DNA of 64,000 nucleotides from Janthinobacterium sp. 61 (lineage in GTDB: Bacteria > Pseudomonadota > Gammaproteobacteria > Burkholderiales > Burkholderiaceae_D): the NCBI RefSeq assembly GCF_002846335.1, contig NZ_PJMQ01000001.1, positions 5,828,001-5,892,000 of the forward strand. Reading direction: 5' to 3'. Below, in pieces: positions 20,440 through 30,554 of the stretch (its first letter is position 1; every line of letters starts with the position of its first letter). The notes under the pieces were generated by a model. The model ran no database searches. It saw only the letters and a list, made by a program, of their open reading frames with translations, and was not told the DNA's origin. The position numbers and the translations under genes are program-made.

Positions 20440-22823
20440 ATATCGTCTGCATCGGCGGCGGCCCCGCCGGCCTGTATTTCAGCCTGCTCATGAAAAAGCA
20501 GAACCCGGAGCACTGCATCACGGTCATCGAGCGCAATCGCCCATACGACACGTTTGGCTGGGGCGTGGTGTTTTCCGACCAGACCCTGGGCAATCTGGCC
20601 AGCGCGGACGAGCCGACGGCGCGCGCCATCCTGCAGGCGTTTAACCACTGGGACGATATCGAGGTCCACTTCAAGGGCGAGACCGTGCGTTCGGGGGGGC
20701 ATGGCTTTTGCGGCATCGGCCGCAAGCGCCTGCTCAATATCCTGCAGGCGCGCTGCGAGGAACTCGGCGTGCAGCTGGTGTTCGAGACGGAAGCGCAGGA
20801 TGACCAGGCCATCGCGCGCCAGTACCGCGCCGACCTGGTGATCGCCAGCGACGGCTTGAACAGCCGTATCCGCACGCGCTATGCGGCCAGCTACCAGCCC
20901 GAGATCGACCAGCGCCATTGCCGCTTCGTCTGGCTGGGCACGCGGAAAAAATTCGAGGCCTTCACGTTTGCCTTCCGCCAGACGCCATATGGCTGGTTCC
21001 AGGCGCATATCTACCAATATGACGGCGATACGTCGACCTTCATTGTCGAAACGCCCGAACACGTGTGGCGTGCGGCGGGGTTGGACAGCATGAGCCAGGA
21101 AGAGGGCATCGCCTTTTGTGAGGCGCTGTTCGCCCAGGAACTCGATGGCCAAGGTTTACTGAGCAATTCGCCGCACTTGCGCGGCTCGGCGCAGTGGATC
21201 ACCTTTCCCCGCATCGTCTGCCGGCAATGGGTGCATCACCAGGATGGCGTACCCGTCGTGCTGATGGGCGACGCGGCCCACACGGCGCATTACTCGATTG
21301 GCTCCGGCACCAAGCTGGCGCTGGAAGACGCCATCGAGCTGGCGCGCTGCTTTGGTCAGCATGCGGATAGTGCTGCTGGTACTGATGCCGCGCTGGCCGC
21401 CTACCAGCAGCTGCGCGCCATCGAGGTGCTGAAAATCCAGAGCGCTGCGCGCAATTCCATGGAATGGTTTGAAAACGTCGAGCGCTACAGCGCCATGGAG
21501 GCGCCGCAGTTCGCCTATTCCATGCTCACGCGCAGCCAGCGCATTTCGCATGAAAACCTGCGCCTGCGCGATCCACAATACGTGGCCGATTATGAACGCT
21601 GGCTCGCGCGGCGCGCGGGCGAACAGGCCGGCGTGGCGCTGCCGGACGTAGCCATGCCGCCCATGCTCACGCCGTTCAGGCTGCGCGGCGTGCTGCTGAA
21701 AAACCGCATCGTCGTCTCGCCGATGGCGCAGTACAGCGCCGTCGATGGCGTGGCGGGCGACTACCACCTGATGCACCTGGGCGCGCGCGCCATCGGCGGC
21801 GCGGGACTGGTTTTTGCCGAAATGACCTGCGTGTCGTCCGACGCGCGCATCACGCCCGCCTGTCCCGGCATGTACAGCGAAGCGCATACGCAGGCCTGGC
21901 GGCGCATCGTCGATTTCGTGCATACCGGCAGCGATGCGAAGATCGCCTTGCAGCTGGGCCACGCGGGGCCGAAAGGCTCGACGCGGCCCATGTGGGACGG
22001 TATCGACCTGCCCTTGAGGGAAGATAACTGGCCGCTGCTGGCGGCATCCGAACAGCAATACCTGGCCGGCTTGTCGCAAACGGCGCGCGCGGCCACGGAA
22101 AGCGACCTGGCGCGCATCGAGCAGGACTTCGTGCGCGCTACGCTGGCGGCCGCCGTCGCCGGTTTCGACTGGCTGGAACTGCATTGCGCGCATGGATACT
22201 TGCTGTCGAGTTTTATCTCGCCGCTGACGAACCGTCGCACGGACGAGTATGGCGGCTGCCTGGAAAACCGCTGCCGCTATCCGCTGCGCGTATTCCGCGC
22301 CATGCGCGCCGCCTGGCCGCAGGACAAGCCGATGAGCGTGCGCATCTCGGCCCACGACTGGGTCGAAGGCGGCATCACGCCCGACGATGCTGTGCTCATC
22401 GCGCGCCTGTTCAAGCAGGCCGGCGCCGACCTGATCGACTGCTCCTCAGGCCAGGTCAGCAAGCTCGAACAGCCCGTGTACGGGCGCATGTTCCAGGCGC
22501 CGTTCGCCGACCGCGTGCGCAACGAGGCGGGCATCGCCAGCATGGCCGTTGGCTCTATCTTCGAAGCTGACCATGCCAACAGCATCATCGCCGCCGGGCG
22601 CGCCGACCTGTGCGCCGTGGGCCGGCCGCACCTGGCCAACCCGGCCTGGACCCTGACGGAGACGGCGCGCATCGGCTACAGCGGCGCCGGTGCAGCGTGG
22701 CCGAAACAGTACCGGCCGGCGCAGCTGCAGCTGGAGCGTAATCTGCAGCGCGAGCGCCAGCTGGCCGCTGCCAACACGGGCCTGACCCCGCAACAGGTGG
22801 CCGCGAGGCTGCTGGAAGGATGA
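20436..22823 (+). CDS. Bifunctional 2-aminobenzoyl-CoA monooxygenase/reductase (salicylyl-CoA 5-hydroxylase type)
   Basis: A 795-residue fusion. Residues 1-390 are an FAD monooxygenase ([16 protein letters not shown] at the N terminus and [20 protein letters not shown]). Residues 410-795 are an Old-Yellow-Enzyme-type FMN reductase ([48 protein letters not shown]). This architecture is known from the Azoarcus evansii enzyme that hydroxylates and dearomatises 2-aminobenzoyl-CoA, and from salicylyl-CoA 5-hydroxylase. It is translationally coupled to the ligase. Substrate choice between the two cannot be settled from sequence alone. Confidence 0.92.
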   Translation: MNIVCIGGGPAGLYFSLLMKKQNPEHCITVIERNRPYDTFGWGVVFSDQTLGNLASADEPTARAILQAFNHWDDIEVHFKGETVRSGGHGFCGIGRKRLLNILQARCEELGVQLVFETEAQDDQAIARQYRADLVIASDGLNSRIRTRYAASYQPEIDQRHCRFVWLGTRKKFEAFTFAFRQTPYGWFQAHIYQYDGDTSTFIVETPEHVWRAAGLDSMSQEEGIAFCEALFAQELDGQGLLSNSPHLRGSAQWITFPRIVCRQWVHHQDGVPVVLMGDAAHTAHYSIGSGTKLALEDAIELARCFGQHADSAAGTDAALAAYQQLRAIEVLKIQSAARNSMEWFENVERYSAMEAPQFAYSMLTRSQRISHENLRLRDPQYVADYERWLARRAGEQAGVALPDVAMPPMLTPFRLRGVLLKNRIVVSPMAQYSAVDGVAGDYHLMHLGARAIGGAGLVFAEMTCVSSDARITPACPGMYSEAHTQAWRRIVDFVHTGSDAKIALQLGHAGPKGSTRPMWDGIDLPLREDNWPLLAASEQQYLAGLSQTARAATESDLARIEQDFVRATLAAAVAGFDWLELHCAHGYLLSSFISPLTNRRTDEYGGCLENRCRYPLRVFRAMRAAWPQDKPMSVRISAHDWVEGGITPDDAVLIARLFKQAGADLIDCSSGQVSKLEQPVYGRMFQAPFADRVRNEAGIASMAVGSIFEADHANSIIAAGRADLCAVGRPHLANPAWTLTETARIGYSGAGAAWPKQYRPAQLQLERNLQRERQLAAANTGLTPQQVAARLLEG

Positions 22824-22824
22824 C

Positions 22825-23625
22825 ATGAACAAGGAGCAACAGGGCGGCGCATTGGCCGACAAGCACGCGCTGGTGACGGGCGCCGGCAGCGGCATCGGCC
22901 TGGCCTGCGCGGGCGCCTTGCTGGACGCGGGCGCCAGGGTCACCCTGGCCGGGCGCGACGGCGAGCGCCTGGCGAGTGCGCGCATGCAGCTGGAAGAGGC
23001 GGGTCACGCGGGCAGGGTGGCCATCTGCGTGCTCGACGTGAGCGTGGAAGCGTCCGTGCAAGCGGGTTTCTCGCAGGCCGCCGCGCATTTCGGCCGCATC
23101 GATATATTGATTAATAACGCAGGCCAGGCGCACGCCGCGCCGTTTGGCAAGACCGATGCCGCCATCTGGCAGCAGATGCTGGCCGTGAACCTGACGGGGG
23201 TATTCCACTGCTGCCAGGCCGCCATGCCGGCCATGCTGGAATCTGGCTGGGGGCGCATCGTCAATGTGGCGTCGACGGCGGGCCTGAAGGGCTATCGCTA
23301 TGTCAGCGCCTATGTCGCCGCCAAGCACGGCGTGATCGGCCTGACGCGCGCGCTGGCGCTGGAAGTGGCGCCACGCGGCGTCACCGTCAACGCCGTCTGC
23401 CCCGGCTACACGGAAACGGAGATGGTGGCGCAGGCGGTGCAGAACATCGCGCGCAAGACGGGGCGCGGCGAAGACGCGGCGCGCGCGGAACTGGCGGCGG
23501 CCAATCCGCAGCAGCGGCTGGTACAGGCGCGCGAAGTGGCCGATGCGGTGGCCTGGCTATGCCTGCCCGCGTCAGCCGCCATGAATGGACAATCGATCGC
23601 CGTCGCCGGCGGTGAAGTCATGTAG
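22825..23625 (+). CDS. SDR-family 3-hydroxyacyl-CoA dehydrogenase
   Basis: A 266-residue SDR: TGAGSGIGLACAGALLDAGA at the cofactor end, NNAGQAHAAPF, catalytic Tyr-Lys in YVAAKHGVIGL with Ser in VNVASTAG, and NAVCPGYTETEMV. It starts one base after the monooxygenase stop. In the aryl-CoA route it would oxidise a hydroxyacyl-CoA after ring reduction and opening, in the beta-oxidation-like part; this role is inferred from the operon. Confidence 0.88.
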   Translation: MNKEQQGGALADKHALVTGAGSGIGLACAGALLDAGARVTLAGRDGERLASARMQLEEAGHAGRVAICVLDVSVEASVQAGFSQAAAHFGRIDILINNAGQAHAAPFGKTDAAIWQQMLAVNLTGVFHCCQAAMPAMLESGWGRIVNVASTAGLKGYRYVSAYVAAKHGVIGLTRALALEVAPRGVTVNAVCPGYTETEMVAQAVQNIARKTGRGEDAARAELAAANPQQRLVQAREVADAVAWLCLPASAAMNGQSIAVAGGEVM

Positions 23626-23628
23626 ACA

Positions 23629-24150
23629 ATGGATAAAATGGATAATGAACGCGACCTTCCGCAGGCCGAACCGGTGCTGGATCTGGCCAGCCGCCTGACG
23701 CAGGACCACCACCAGTCGCTCAAGCTGTGGCTGCGCATGCTGTCGTGTACCGTGAAAATCGAAAACGAGGTGCGCACGCGCTTGCGCGCCAGTTTCGGCA
23801 TCACTTTGCCCCGCTTTGATTTGATGGCCCAGCTCGAGCGCTTTCCCGATGGTTTGCGCATGGGCGAACTGTCCAAGCGCATGATGGTCACGGGCGGCAA
23901 TATCACGGGCATCACCGACCAGCTGGAGCAGGAAAAACTGGTGCTGCGCGTGGTCGATCCGAAGGACCGCCGCTCGTACAGCGTCAAGCTGACGCCAGCG
24001 GGCCGGCGCGCCTTTGACGAAATGGCGCGCGTGCACGAAGGCTGGATCGCCGAACTGCTGCAGGGCGTGATGCCGGACGACAAAACCCAATTGATAGACC
24101 TGCTGTCGCAGATGAAGCAGCAGCTTAATGACATCTCCCTAAAGGACTGA
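23629..24150 (+). CDS. MarR-family transcriptional regulator
   Basis: A 173-residue winged-helix repressor: [20 protein letters not shown], recognition region [20 protein letters not shown] and wing [21 protein letters not shown]. It is encoded in the middle of the catabolic operon, three bases after the SDR. It probably senses the aryl-CoA substrate, as other MarR regulators of CoA-dependent aromatic pathways do, and acts at the palindrome at 18754. Confidence 0.9.
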   Translation: MDKMDNERDLPQAEPVLDLASRLTQDHHQSLKLWLRMLSCTVKIENEVRTRLRASFGITLPRFDLMAQLERFPDGLRMGELSKRMMVTGGNITGITDQLEQEKLVLRVVDPKDRRSYSVKLTPAGRRAFDEMARVHEGWIAELLQGVMPDDKTQLIDLLSQMKQQLNDISLKD

Positions 24151-24152
24151 CC

Positions 24153-25007
24153 ATGCGCCATCTACCCGGCCAGCCGCAAGACCTGCCAGGCAATCGTGCC
24201 AGCCTGGCCAACTACGTCGCGCGGCATTTTCTGTTTTCCGTCGATGCCGGCGTCGCCACCTTGACCTTGCACCGTCCCGAGCGCAAGAATCCGCTGACCT
24301 TCGATTCGTATGCGGAGTTGCGTGAGCTGTTCCGCGCGCTGGCGCATGCAGACGATGTCAAGGCTGTGGTCATCACCGGCAGCGGTGATAATTTTTGCTC
24401 GGGAGGCGACGTGCACGACATCATCGGCCCCCTGACGAAACTCGATATGCCCGGCCTGCTGGCGTTTACGCGCATGACGGGCGATGTGGTGAAGGCCATG
24501 CGCGCCTGCCCGCAGCCCGTCATCGCCGCCATCGACGGCATTTGCGCTGGCGCCGGCGCCATGCTGGCGCTGGCCTCCGATATCCGCATCGGCACGGCGC
24601 GCAGCAAGACGGCCTTCCTATTTACCCGCGTGGGGCTGGCCGGTTGCGACATGGGCGCCTGCGCCTTGCTGCCGCGCGTGATCGGCCAGGGCCGCGCCGC
24701 CGAGCTGCTGTACACGGGGCGCTCCTTGCCGGGGGCGGAGGCCGAGCGCTGGGGCTGGCTCAACCGCCTGGTCGAGCCGGAAGAACTGGCGCAGGCGGCG
24801 CAGCTGTTCGCCGCCGGCCTGGCCAGCGGCCCCACCTTCGCGCACGGCATGACGAAAAAAATGCTGCAGCAGGAGTGGAACATGGGCGTCGACGAAGCCA
24901 TCGAGGCGGAAGCGCAGGCGCAGGCTATCTGCATGGCGACCAACGATTTCCACCGCGCCTATCACGCCTTCTTGGCGAAGGAAAAACCGCAATTCGAGGG
25001 CGATTAA
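24153..25007 (+). CDS. Enoyl-CoA hydratase/isomerase family protein
   Basis: A 284-residue crotonase. The oxyanion-hole segments are [19 protein letters not shown] and [40 protein letters not shown] follows. It carries a short N-terminal extension ([18 protein letters not shown]) that is usual for the aryl-CoA operon type. Probable role: hydration or ring cleavage of a dearomatised CoA intermediate. Two bases separate it from the MarR gene. Confidence 0.9.
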   Translation: MRHLPGQPQDLPGNRASLANYVARHFLFSVDAGVATLTLHRPERKNPLTFDSYAELRELFRALAHADDVKAVVITGSGDNFCSGGDVHDIIGPLTKLDMPGLLAFTRMTGDVVKAMRACPQPVIAAIDGICAGAGAMLALASDIRIGTARSKTAFLFTRVGLAGCDMGACALLPRVIGQGRAAELLYTGRSLPGAEAERWGWLNRLVEPEELAQAAQLFAAGLASGPTFAHGMTKKMLQQEWNMGVDEAIEAEAQAQAICMATNDFHRAYHAFLAKEKPQFEGD

Positions 25008-25011
25008 GACG

Positions 25012-26172
25012 ATGAAAAATACACGCGACACGACTTACCTGGACTGGCCGTTTTTCGAGGCGCGCCATGCCGAACTTGAACGCGATCTCGATGCCTGGGC
25101 AGCGCAGCACCTGAGCGATGCCCATGGCGCCGACGTCGATGCGGCCTGCCGCGCGCTGTTGGCGCAGCTGGGGCAGGGTGGCTGGCTGGCGCATGCCACA
25201 GGCATCGACGGCAAGATCGACACGCGCGCCATTTGCCTGATGCGCGAAACCCTGGCACGCCACGACGGCCTGGCCGATTTCGCCTTTGCCATGCAGGGCC
25301 TGGGGGCGGGCGCCATCGGCCTGTTCGGCAGCACGGAGAACAAGGCGCGCTATCTGCCCGATGTGGCCGGCGGCAAGCGCATCGCCGCCTTTGCCCTGTC
25401 CGAGCCGCAGGCCGGCTCCGACGTGGCGGCGATGGCGTGCGCGGCGCGCCGCGACGGCGACGAGTATGTGCTCGACGGCGAAAAGACGTGGATCTCGAAC
25501 GGCGGCATCGCCGACTTTTACGTGGTGTTTGCGCGCACGGGCGAAGCGCCGGGCGCGCGCGGCATCAGCGCCTTCATCGTCGACGCCGACAATCCCGGAC
25601 TGGAGATCGCCGAACGCATCGCCGTGATCGCGCCGCATCCGCTGGCGCGCCTGCGTTTTGCCAATTGCCGCGTGCCCGTGTCGCAGCGCCTGGGCGAAGC
25701 GGGGCAGGGCTTCAAGGTGGCGATGGCGACACTGGACGTGTTCCGCACGTCGGTGGCTGCCGCCGCCCTGGGTTTTGCGCGGCGCGCCTTCGATGAAGCG
25801 CTACGCCACGCGACAAAGCGCCAGATGTTCGGCCAGACCCTGGCGGACTTCCAGCTGACGCAGGCCAAGCTGGCGCAGATGGCCACCGGCATCGACGCGG
25901 CCGCGCTGCTCACCTACCGCGCCGCCTGGCAACGCGACCAGGGGCGCAAGGTAACGAAGGAAGCGGCCATGGCCAAGCTGACGGCCACGGAAACAGCGCA
26001 GCAGGTGATCGACGCAGCCGTGCAGATGTTTGGCGGCATGGGCGTAGTCAGCGGGCATCCGGTCGAGCGCCTGTACCGCGAAATTCGCGCCTTGCGCATC
26101 TATGAAGGCGCCAGCGAGGTGCAGCAATTGATCATCGCGCGCGAATTGCTGCGCGAGGCGGCCAACGCATGA
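25012..26172 (+). CDS. Acyl-CoA dehydrogenase
   Basis: A 386-residue FAD enzyme. Motifs: [15 protein letters not shown] (flavin and substrate contact), [39 protein letters not shown] and the C-terminal [20 protein letters not shown] with the catalytic Glu region [15 protein letters not shown]. It would introduce a double bond into an acyl-CoA intermediate of the pathway. The downstream RidA frame overlaps its stop when read from 26169. Confidence 0.93.
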   Translation: MKNTRDTTYLDWPFFEARHAELERDLDAWAAQHLSDAHGADVDAACRALLAQLGQGGWLAHATGIDGKIDTRAICLMRETLARHDGLADFAFAMQGLGAGAIGLFGSTENKARYLPDVAGGKRIAAFALSEPQAGSDVAAMACAARRDGDEYVLDGEKTWISNGGIADFYVVFARTGEAPGARGISAFIVDADNPGLEIAERIAVIAPHPLARLRFANCRVPVSQRLGEAGQGFKVAMATLDVFRTSVAAAALGFARRAFDEALRHATKRQMFGQTLADFQLTQAKLAQMATGIDAAALLTYRAAWQRDQGRKVTKEAAMAKLTATETAQQVIDAAVQMFGGMGVVSGHPVERLYREIRALRIYEGASEVQQLIIARELLREAANA

Positions 26173-26198
26173 ACGGCATGAACAATGAGGGAAGCAAT

Positions 26199-26591
26199 AT
26201 GCAAGTTTTACAACCACCGGGATGGGCCAGGCCGCGCGGCTATGCGAACGGCGTGGCCGCCAGCGGACGCACGGTGTACGTCAGCGGCATGATAGGCTGG
26301 GATGCACAGGGCCAGTTTCACACGGACGATTTCGCGGGGCAGGTGCGCCAGGCGCTGCAGAATATCGTCGCCGTGCTGGCCGAGGCGGGCGCCTTGCCCG
26401 AGCACATCGTGCGCATGAACTGGTATGTGCTCGACAAGAAGGAGTATGTGGCGGCGTACCCGCAAATCGGCGTGGCCTATCGGGAAATTATAGGCAAGCA
26501 CTACCCGTCCATGACGGCCGTGCAAGTGGCCGGCCTGATCGAGGATCGTGCCAGAGTGGAAATCGAAGTGACGGCCGTGCTGCCTGACTAA
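26199..26591 (+). CDS. RidA/YjgF-family deaminase
   Basis: A 130-residue RidA protein: VYVSGMIGWDAQGQ, QVRQALQNIVAVLAEAGA, VRMNWYVLDKKEYVAAYPQI and a C-terminal MTAVQVAGLIEDRARVEIEV with the conserved Arg and Glu. RidA hydrolyses enamine/imine intermediates. In a 2-aminobenzoyl-CoA pathway it may release the amino group as ammonia, which would explain its place at the operon end. ATG 26199 follows GAGGGAAG; ATG 26169, overlapping the previous stop, would add ten residues. Confidence 0.9.
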   Translation: MQVLQPPGWARPRGYANGVAASGRTVYVSGMIGWDAQGQFHTDDFAGQVRQALQNIVAVLAEAGALPEHIVRMNWYVLDKKEYVAAYPQIGVAYREIIGKHYPSMTAVQVAGLIEDRARVEIEVTAVLPD

Positions 26592-26714
26592 ATTTCCTTC
26601 ACGAAATATTGCTCTTTGATATCTAAATTATAAATATAAAAATACCATCTATCGTGTTATATTGGTAATCGTAAATGATGCGTTGTTTTACCATATTGAT
26701 AATTGAGGTGCAAG

Positions 26715-27467
26715 ATGCGGAACAATTTCAGAGCAGCAAGATGTGCGGTGTTGGCGATGTCCTGTGTGTGTCTGGGTGCCCAGGCCGATTCCGGTACGTC
26801 ACTACTCACTCCCGCCTACCAAACGCAACTGGAAAACTGGCTCGGTGAAGGGCAGTTGTCTTTGAATAATATTTATACCAAGGCGGCCGGTGATACTTCG
26901 CTGGATTTTCACAAGGCTTCCGATGGCAAGGGGCGCACTTTTTCTGTCATGGAGGCAAGCAACAGCTCTGGGCAGACCTGGCTCGTGGGTGGATATAATC
27001 CGCAAAGCTGGAGTTCCACCGATGGCATGCATGTGACGATGGACGATAGTGCCCGCACGGCCTTCCTGTTCAACTTGACGAGCGGTTTCATGCTGCCGCA
27101 ATTGAAGCAGTACTTCAATGGCGATGGCATCGGCAAAGATCAAACGTACAACAATGCCGATTATGGCCCTACCTTCGGCTATGGGCATGATTTGTATGTT
27201 CCGCGGGATCTGACGAACGGCGGCAGCTCTTTGCTTTACACCTACAATTATCTTGGACAGCCATCGACTGGCGTCAGTTTGCTCGATGGCTCCATCTGGA
27301 AGGGCTACGATGTGAGCTATGGTGCCATCCAGATATTTTCCATCAGTGCCGTGCCCGAGCCGGCGATGTTGCAGCTGTTGCTGGCTGGCTTGTTGCTTGT
27401 CGGTGCAGGCGCCGTGCGGCGCAGGAAATTCGGCGTGGCGCCGTTTGCAACGTTGCATGTCAAGTAA
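26715..27467 (+). CDS. PEP-CTERM protein with a TLDc-like domain
   Basis: A 250-residue exported protein. After a signal peptide (ARCAVLAMSCVCLGAQA) comes a region reading YTKAAGDTSLDFHKASDGKG, TWLVGGYNPQSWSS, AFLFNLTSG and YGPTFGYGHDLYV, which fits the TLDc pattern (GGY...W.....FLF, then FG.G.DL). It ends with VPEPAMLQLLLAGLLLVGAG and RRRK, a PEP-CTERM sorting signal recognised by exosortase. ATG 26715 follows GAGGTG. It is monocistronic and AT-richer at the promoter. TLDc assignment is by eye. Confidence 0.82.
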   Translation: MRNNFRAARCAVLAMSCVCLGAQADSGTSLLTPAYQTQLENWLGEGQLSLNNIYTKAAGDTSLDFHKASDGKGRTFSVMEASNSSGQTWLVGGYNPQSWSSTDGMHVTMDDSARTAFLFNLTSGFMLPQLKQYFNGDGIGKDQTYNNADYGPTFGYGHDLYVPRDLTNGGSSLLYTYNYLGQPSTGVSLLDGSIWKGYDVSYGAIQIFSISAVPEPAMLQLLLAGLLLVGAGAVRRRKFGVAPFATLHVK

Positions 27468-27698
27468 GGCGGCGCGCTTTTACGGGATCCGCAGTGTGGC
27501 GAAAATGGTACGCAGGGATGGCTGACTGCGACGGTGCGCGTGGTCGCGGCCGTGCTGCGCATACCGGCAGGCCGGGCGGGCAAGAGTTCGTCTCGTCATC
27601 AAGTTGAGAATAATAAACAAACATTGCCGTCAACAGCATAAACTTGCCATTACTGGCCGCTAAAGCGTTACGTATAAGCAATTTTATGGAATCGCACC

Positions 27699-29171
27699 GT
27701 GTTATTTAATTCATTTCCGTTCTTTCTGGTGTTCTTGCCGTTGGCGTTGCTGGGATATTTTCTCCTGTCAAAATATTCACTGCGCTTATCCATTATCTTC
27801 CTGTTGCTGGCCTCGCTGGCATTCTATAGTTACTGGGATATCGCCTATCTGCCGCTGCTGCTGCTCTCAGTCTGCTGCAATTTCAGCATTGGCCGGGTTG
27901 TCTCGACCCGTCAGGAGGCGGGCCGCAAGCGCGAGGCCAAGCGCTGGCTGTGGGCCGGACTCGCCTTCAATTTGTCGCTGCTGGTGTTTTTCAAGTATTT
28001 TGATTTTTTGATCAGCATTGTTGCCAACCTGACGGGGGCGCCATTCCAGCCCCTGGGCATTACCTTGCCTATTGGTATCTCGTTTTTCACCTTCACTCAA
28101 ATCGCCTACCTGGTCGATTGCCACGCCGGCAAAGTCAAGGACTATCAACCGGAAAGCTATGGTTTGTTCGTCACCTACTTTCCCCACCTGATCGCCGGTC
28201 CCATCCTGCATCACAAGGAGATGATGCCGCAGTTCGTGCAGGCCGAATCCCATGTTTTCAGCCGCGGGCGCCTGATCGTTGGCCTTTCATTCTTCACGAT
28301 TGGCTTGTTCAAGAAAGTCATTCTGGCCGATGGGATCGCACGCTACGTCGCTCCCGTCTTCGATCTTCATCACGCCCATTTGAGCATGCTGGAGGCCTGG
28401 GCCGGTGCGCTGGCATATACCTTTCAGCTGTATTTTGACTTCTCGGCGTATTGCGACATGGCCTATGGCCTGTCCTATATGTTCGGCATTATCTTGCCCA
28501 TTAACTTTTTCTCGCCATACAAGGCGACCTCGATCATCGATTTCTGGCGCAGGTGGCATATCACGCTGTCCAATTTCCTGCGCGATTATCTGTATATCCC
28601 CCTGGGTGGGAACCGCAAGGGCGGGTTCTTGCGATACCGCAACCTCCTGATCACGATGCTGCTGGGCGGACTGTGGCACGGCGCCAACTGGACCTTCGTG
28701 GTATGGGGGGGCTTGCACGGCTTGTATCTGATCGTCAACCATGCACTGCGCCATCTGTTGGGCGAGCGCAGCAACCTGGCGGTACGCGCCGGGGGCGCAT
28801 TGGCGACGTTTTTTGCTGTGGTGCTGGCCTGGGTGTTTTTTCGCGCGAGCTCGATCGACGTTGCGCTGGACGTGCTCCAGGCCATGTGTGGTGGCACGCT
28901 GACGCCCGCCATGCAGGAAAGCATGCTGGGTGTGAACCGCATCATGCAACTGAGTTCCTGCCTGTGGTGGCTAGGCGTGTGTGCCGCCATCGTCTTCTGC
29001 ATGCCGAATGTGTATGAGTTGCTGGGGCGAGGCTTGCGCCTGTCGGCAGAGCAGCAACTGGAAAGTGGCCGGGGCAGCATCTTGCTCGGGGGCATGTTGA
29101 TGCTGTGCCTGGTCTTGCTGGCAATTAGCGAGACGCGTGGCGTTTCTGAATTCTTGTATTTTAATTTCTGA
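27699..29171 (+). CDS. MBOAT-family O-acyltransferase (AlgI-like)
   Basis: A 490-residue multi-pass membrane protein: MLFNSFPFFLVFLPLALLGY, HLIAGPILHHKEMMPQF, FSAYCDMAYGLSYMFGI, FWRRWHITLSNFLRDYLYIP and MLLGGLWHGANWTFVVWGGL, which holds the catalytic His. AlgI-type MBOATs pass acetyl groups across the inner membrane to a periplasmic transferase. It starts at GTG 27699. The SGNH protein eight bases downstream is the likely partner; no alginate or cellulose genes are near, so the polymer is unknown. Confidence 0.92.
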   Translation: MLFNSFPFFLVFLPLALLGYFLLSKYSLRLSIIFLLLASLAFYSYWDIAYLPLLLLSVCCNFSIGRVVSTRQEAGRKREAKRWLWAGLAFNLSLLVFFKYFDFLISIVANLTGAPFQPLGITLPIGISFFTFTQIAYLVDCHAGKVKDYQPESYGLFVTYFPHLIAGPILHHKEMMPQFVQAESHVFSRGRLIVGLSFFTIGLFKKVILADGIARYVAPVFDLHHAHLSMLEAWAGALAYTFQLYFDFSAYCDMAYGLSYMFGIILPINFFSPYKATSIIDFWRRWHITLSNFLRDYLYIPLGGNRKGGFLRYRNLLITMLLGGLWHGANWTFVVWGGLHGLYLIVNHALRHLLGERSNLAVRAGGALATFFAVVLAWVFFRASSIDVALDVLQAMCGGTLTPAMQESMLGVNRIMQLSSCLWWLGVCAAIVFCMPNVYELLGRGLRLSAEQQLESGRGSILLGGMLMLCLVLLAISETRGVSEFLYFNF

Positions 29172-29179
29172 TAAATAAT

Positions 29180-30247
29180 ATGCGCTCCATATTTGCGATA
29201 GGCCTGGGTGTGCTGGTTACGGCACTGGCGCTGGAAGCGTTCCTGCAATGCATGCCGGTGGTGTCCGGCTTGCGCATCGAGCAGAGCAGTGAGCAGCGTC
29301 CGTATTCCCGATATCTGCCGCAGCAGGAATACGTGTATTCGCACGGCTGGGCCCTGGCGAATGCACGGCATGGGAAGACGAATCGGCAAGGCTTTACCAA
29401 CTCGCCTGATTTCAAGGATGATGCTGCCGTTCTTGTCATCGGCGACAGCTTTATTGAAAGCTTGATGCTGGAGTATCCGGAAACCCTGCAAGGCCAGCTG
29501 AACCAGGCCCTGGGCGGCGGCGTGTATGCGGCTTCCGCCTCGGGCAACGGGTTTGCCGACGCCCTGGAAGTGTTGCGTCATACGCGTGCGCAGCTGCATC
29601 CGCGCACGGTAGTGATGTTTGTCGAGCCGATGGACATGCTCGATATCCTGGCGCCAGCGCAGCGGGGCCATAGCATGTTTGTCAGCGAGGGGAGCAATAT
29701 CAAGCTGGTGCATGTTCCCTATGTCGAGCCCAATGCCAAGCGGCTGCTTGCCTATTCGGCTCTGGCCCGCTATATCTATTACAACTTGAAATTTCCTGAC
29801 TGGTTGGTGAGCCAGTTGCACCGCAGCCCTCCTGCTGCTGCGCAGGATACGGTCGCCGGCGCGCCTGATGCGCGCCGTGCCGCCGCGCTTGAGTACTACT
29901 TGACGCAATTGCGCGCGCTGGGCGGCGCTGGCGATACCCGCATTATCTTCCTGGTCGATGCTGACCGGAACATGCTGTACGCGCCGCAAAAGGCTGTGCC
30001 TAACTGGAAGGCGGGCGATCGCGCATTTTTTATCCAGAGTGCAAGGCGACACGGCTATCAGGTGGTGGACATGCAGCCCGTATTCGCGCGCCATTGGGAG
30101 CAACAACGCGAGCGCATGGATTTCCTGCCGGTGGACGGCCACTGGAATCCGGTGGCGCACAAGCTGGCGGCACAGCAAATCCTGCCCTTGCTGCCTTCGG
30201 CATCGCCCGGCGTGCCAGCGCCATTGCGCCAGGTGGCAGGGCACTGA
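29180..30247 (+). CDS. SGNH/GDSL-like protein paired with the MBOAT
   Basis: A 355-residue membrane-anchored protein. It has an N-terminal helix (IFAIGLGVLVTALALEAFL), the block I motif VLVIGDSFIES with nucleophile Ser, and DGHWNPVAHKLAA with the Asp and His of the triad near the C terminus. The layout matches AlgX/AlgJ-type periplasmic acetyltransferases and DHHW proteins. It starts eight bases after the MBOAT stop. Together they probably O-acetylate an exported polysaccharide. Confidence 0.82.
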   Translation: MRSIFAIGLGVLVTALALEAFLQCMPVVSGLRIEQSSEQRPYSRYLPQQEYVYSHGWALANARHGKTNRQGFTNSPDFKDDAAVLVIGDSFIESLMLEYPETLQGQLNQALGGGVYAASASGNGFADALEVLRHTRAQLHPRTVVMFVEPMDMLDILAPAQRGHSMFVSEGSNIKLVHVPYVEPNAKRLLAYSALARYIYYNLKFPDWLVSQLHRSPPAAAQDTVAGAPDARRAAALEYYLTQLRALGGAGDTRIIFLVDADRNMLYAPQKAVPNWKAGDRAFFIQSARRHGYQVVDMQPVFARHWEQQRERMDFLPVDGHWNPVAHKLAAQQILPLLPSASPGVPAPLRQVAGH

Positions 30248-30305
30248 GGCGCTGGCCCCACGCACATGCCCGCTTGCCGGACTGTTAATGGCCGGCACTA
30301 GCCTG

Positions 30306-30311
30306 TATAAT
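30306..30311 (+). promoter_or_regulatory. Promoter of the interrupted host tRNA-Arg
   Basis: A perfect TATAAT lies 13 bases before the tRNA start, with a weak TGTTAA 17 bases upstream (30283-30288). The promoter still points into the element's left end. Confidence 0.6.
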
Positions 30312-30323
30312 GCCGCTGCGCGT

Positions 30324-30361
30324 GTCGCCATCGTACAATGGATAGTACAAGGTCCTCCTAA
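30324..30361 (+). pseudogene. 5' half of host tRNA-Arg(CCT), interrupted by the element
   Basis: GTCGCCA acceptor, D-arm GTAC-AATGGATA-GTAC, then AGGTC and the anticodon loop CTCCTAA. After that the sequence should continue GACCT to close the anticodon stem, but reads GCGATTC instead, and no T-arm follows. The break falls right behind the anticodon loop, a favoured crossover place for tyrosine integrases. The 3' half should lie at the element's right end, outside the window. Confidence 0.8.
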
Positions 30362-30376
30362 GCGATTCAGGAGGAC
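30352..30376. other. Putative attL core site
   Basis: GTCCTCCT and AGGAGGAC are perfect 8-bp inverted arms around the 9-bp spacer AAGCGATTC, centred on the point where the tRNA similarity ends. This is the geometry of a tyrosine-recombinase core site. Repeats of the type CCAATCC follow at about 30422-30450 and might be arm sites. Confidence 0.65.
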
Positions 30377-30510
30377 AGGTAGTAGTCGCTAAGTATTTGA
30401 TTTTTATAGGAAGTAGCCCCTTCCAATCCGTCGAAATCCACTCCAATCCAAGGCACTCTTGGAACAAATTTGGCACTGGAGCACGGAAAAATAGTAGGCT
30501 AGATACGAGA

Positions 30511-30537
30511 ACAGGTAGCCATTGCTACCTGTTTTCT
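30511..30537 (+). terminator. Strong hairpin between att site and tRNA
   Basis: ACAGGTAGC (30511-30519) pairs with GCTACCTGT (30524-30532), then TTTTCTT. It would stop transcription entering from the interrupted tRNA promoter; on the minus strand it is a weaker end for the element tRNA. Confidence 0.8.
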
Positions 30538-30554
30538 TATGGAGTGTCGATCTG

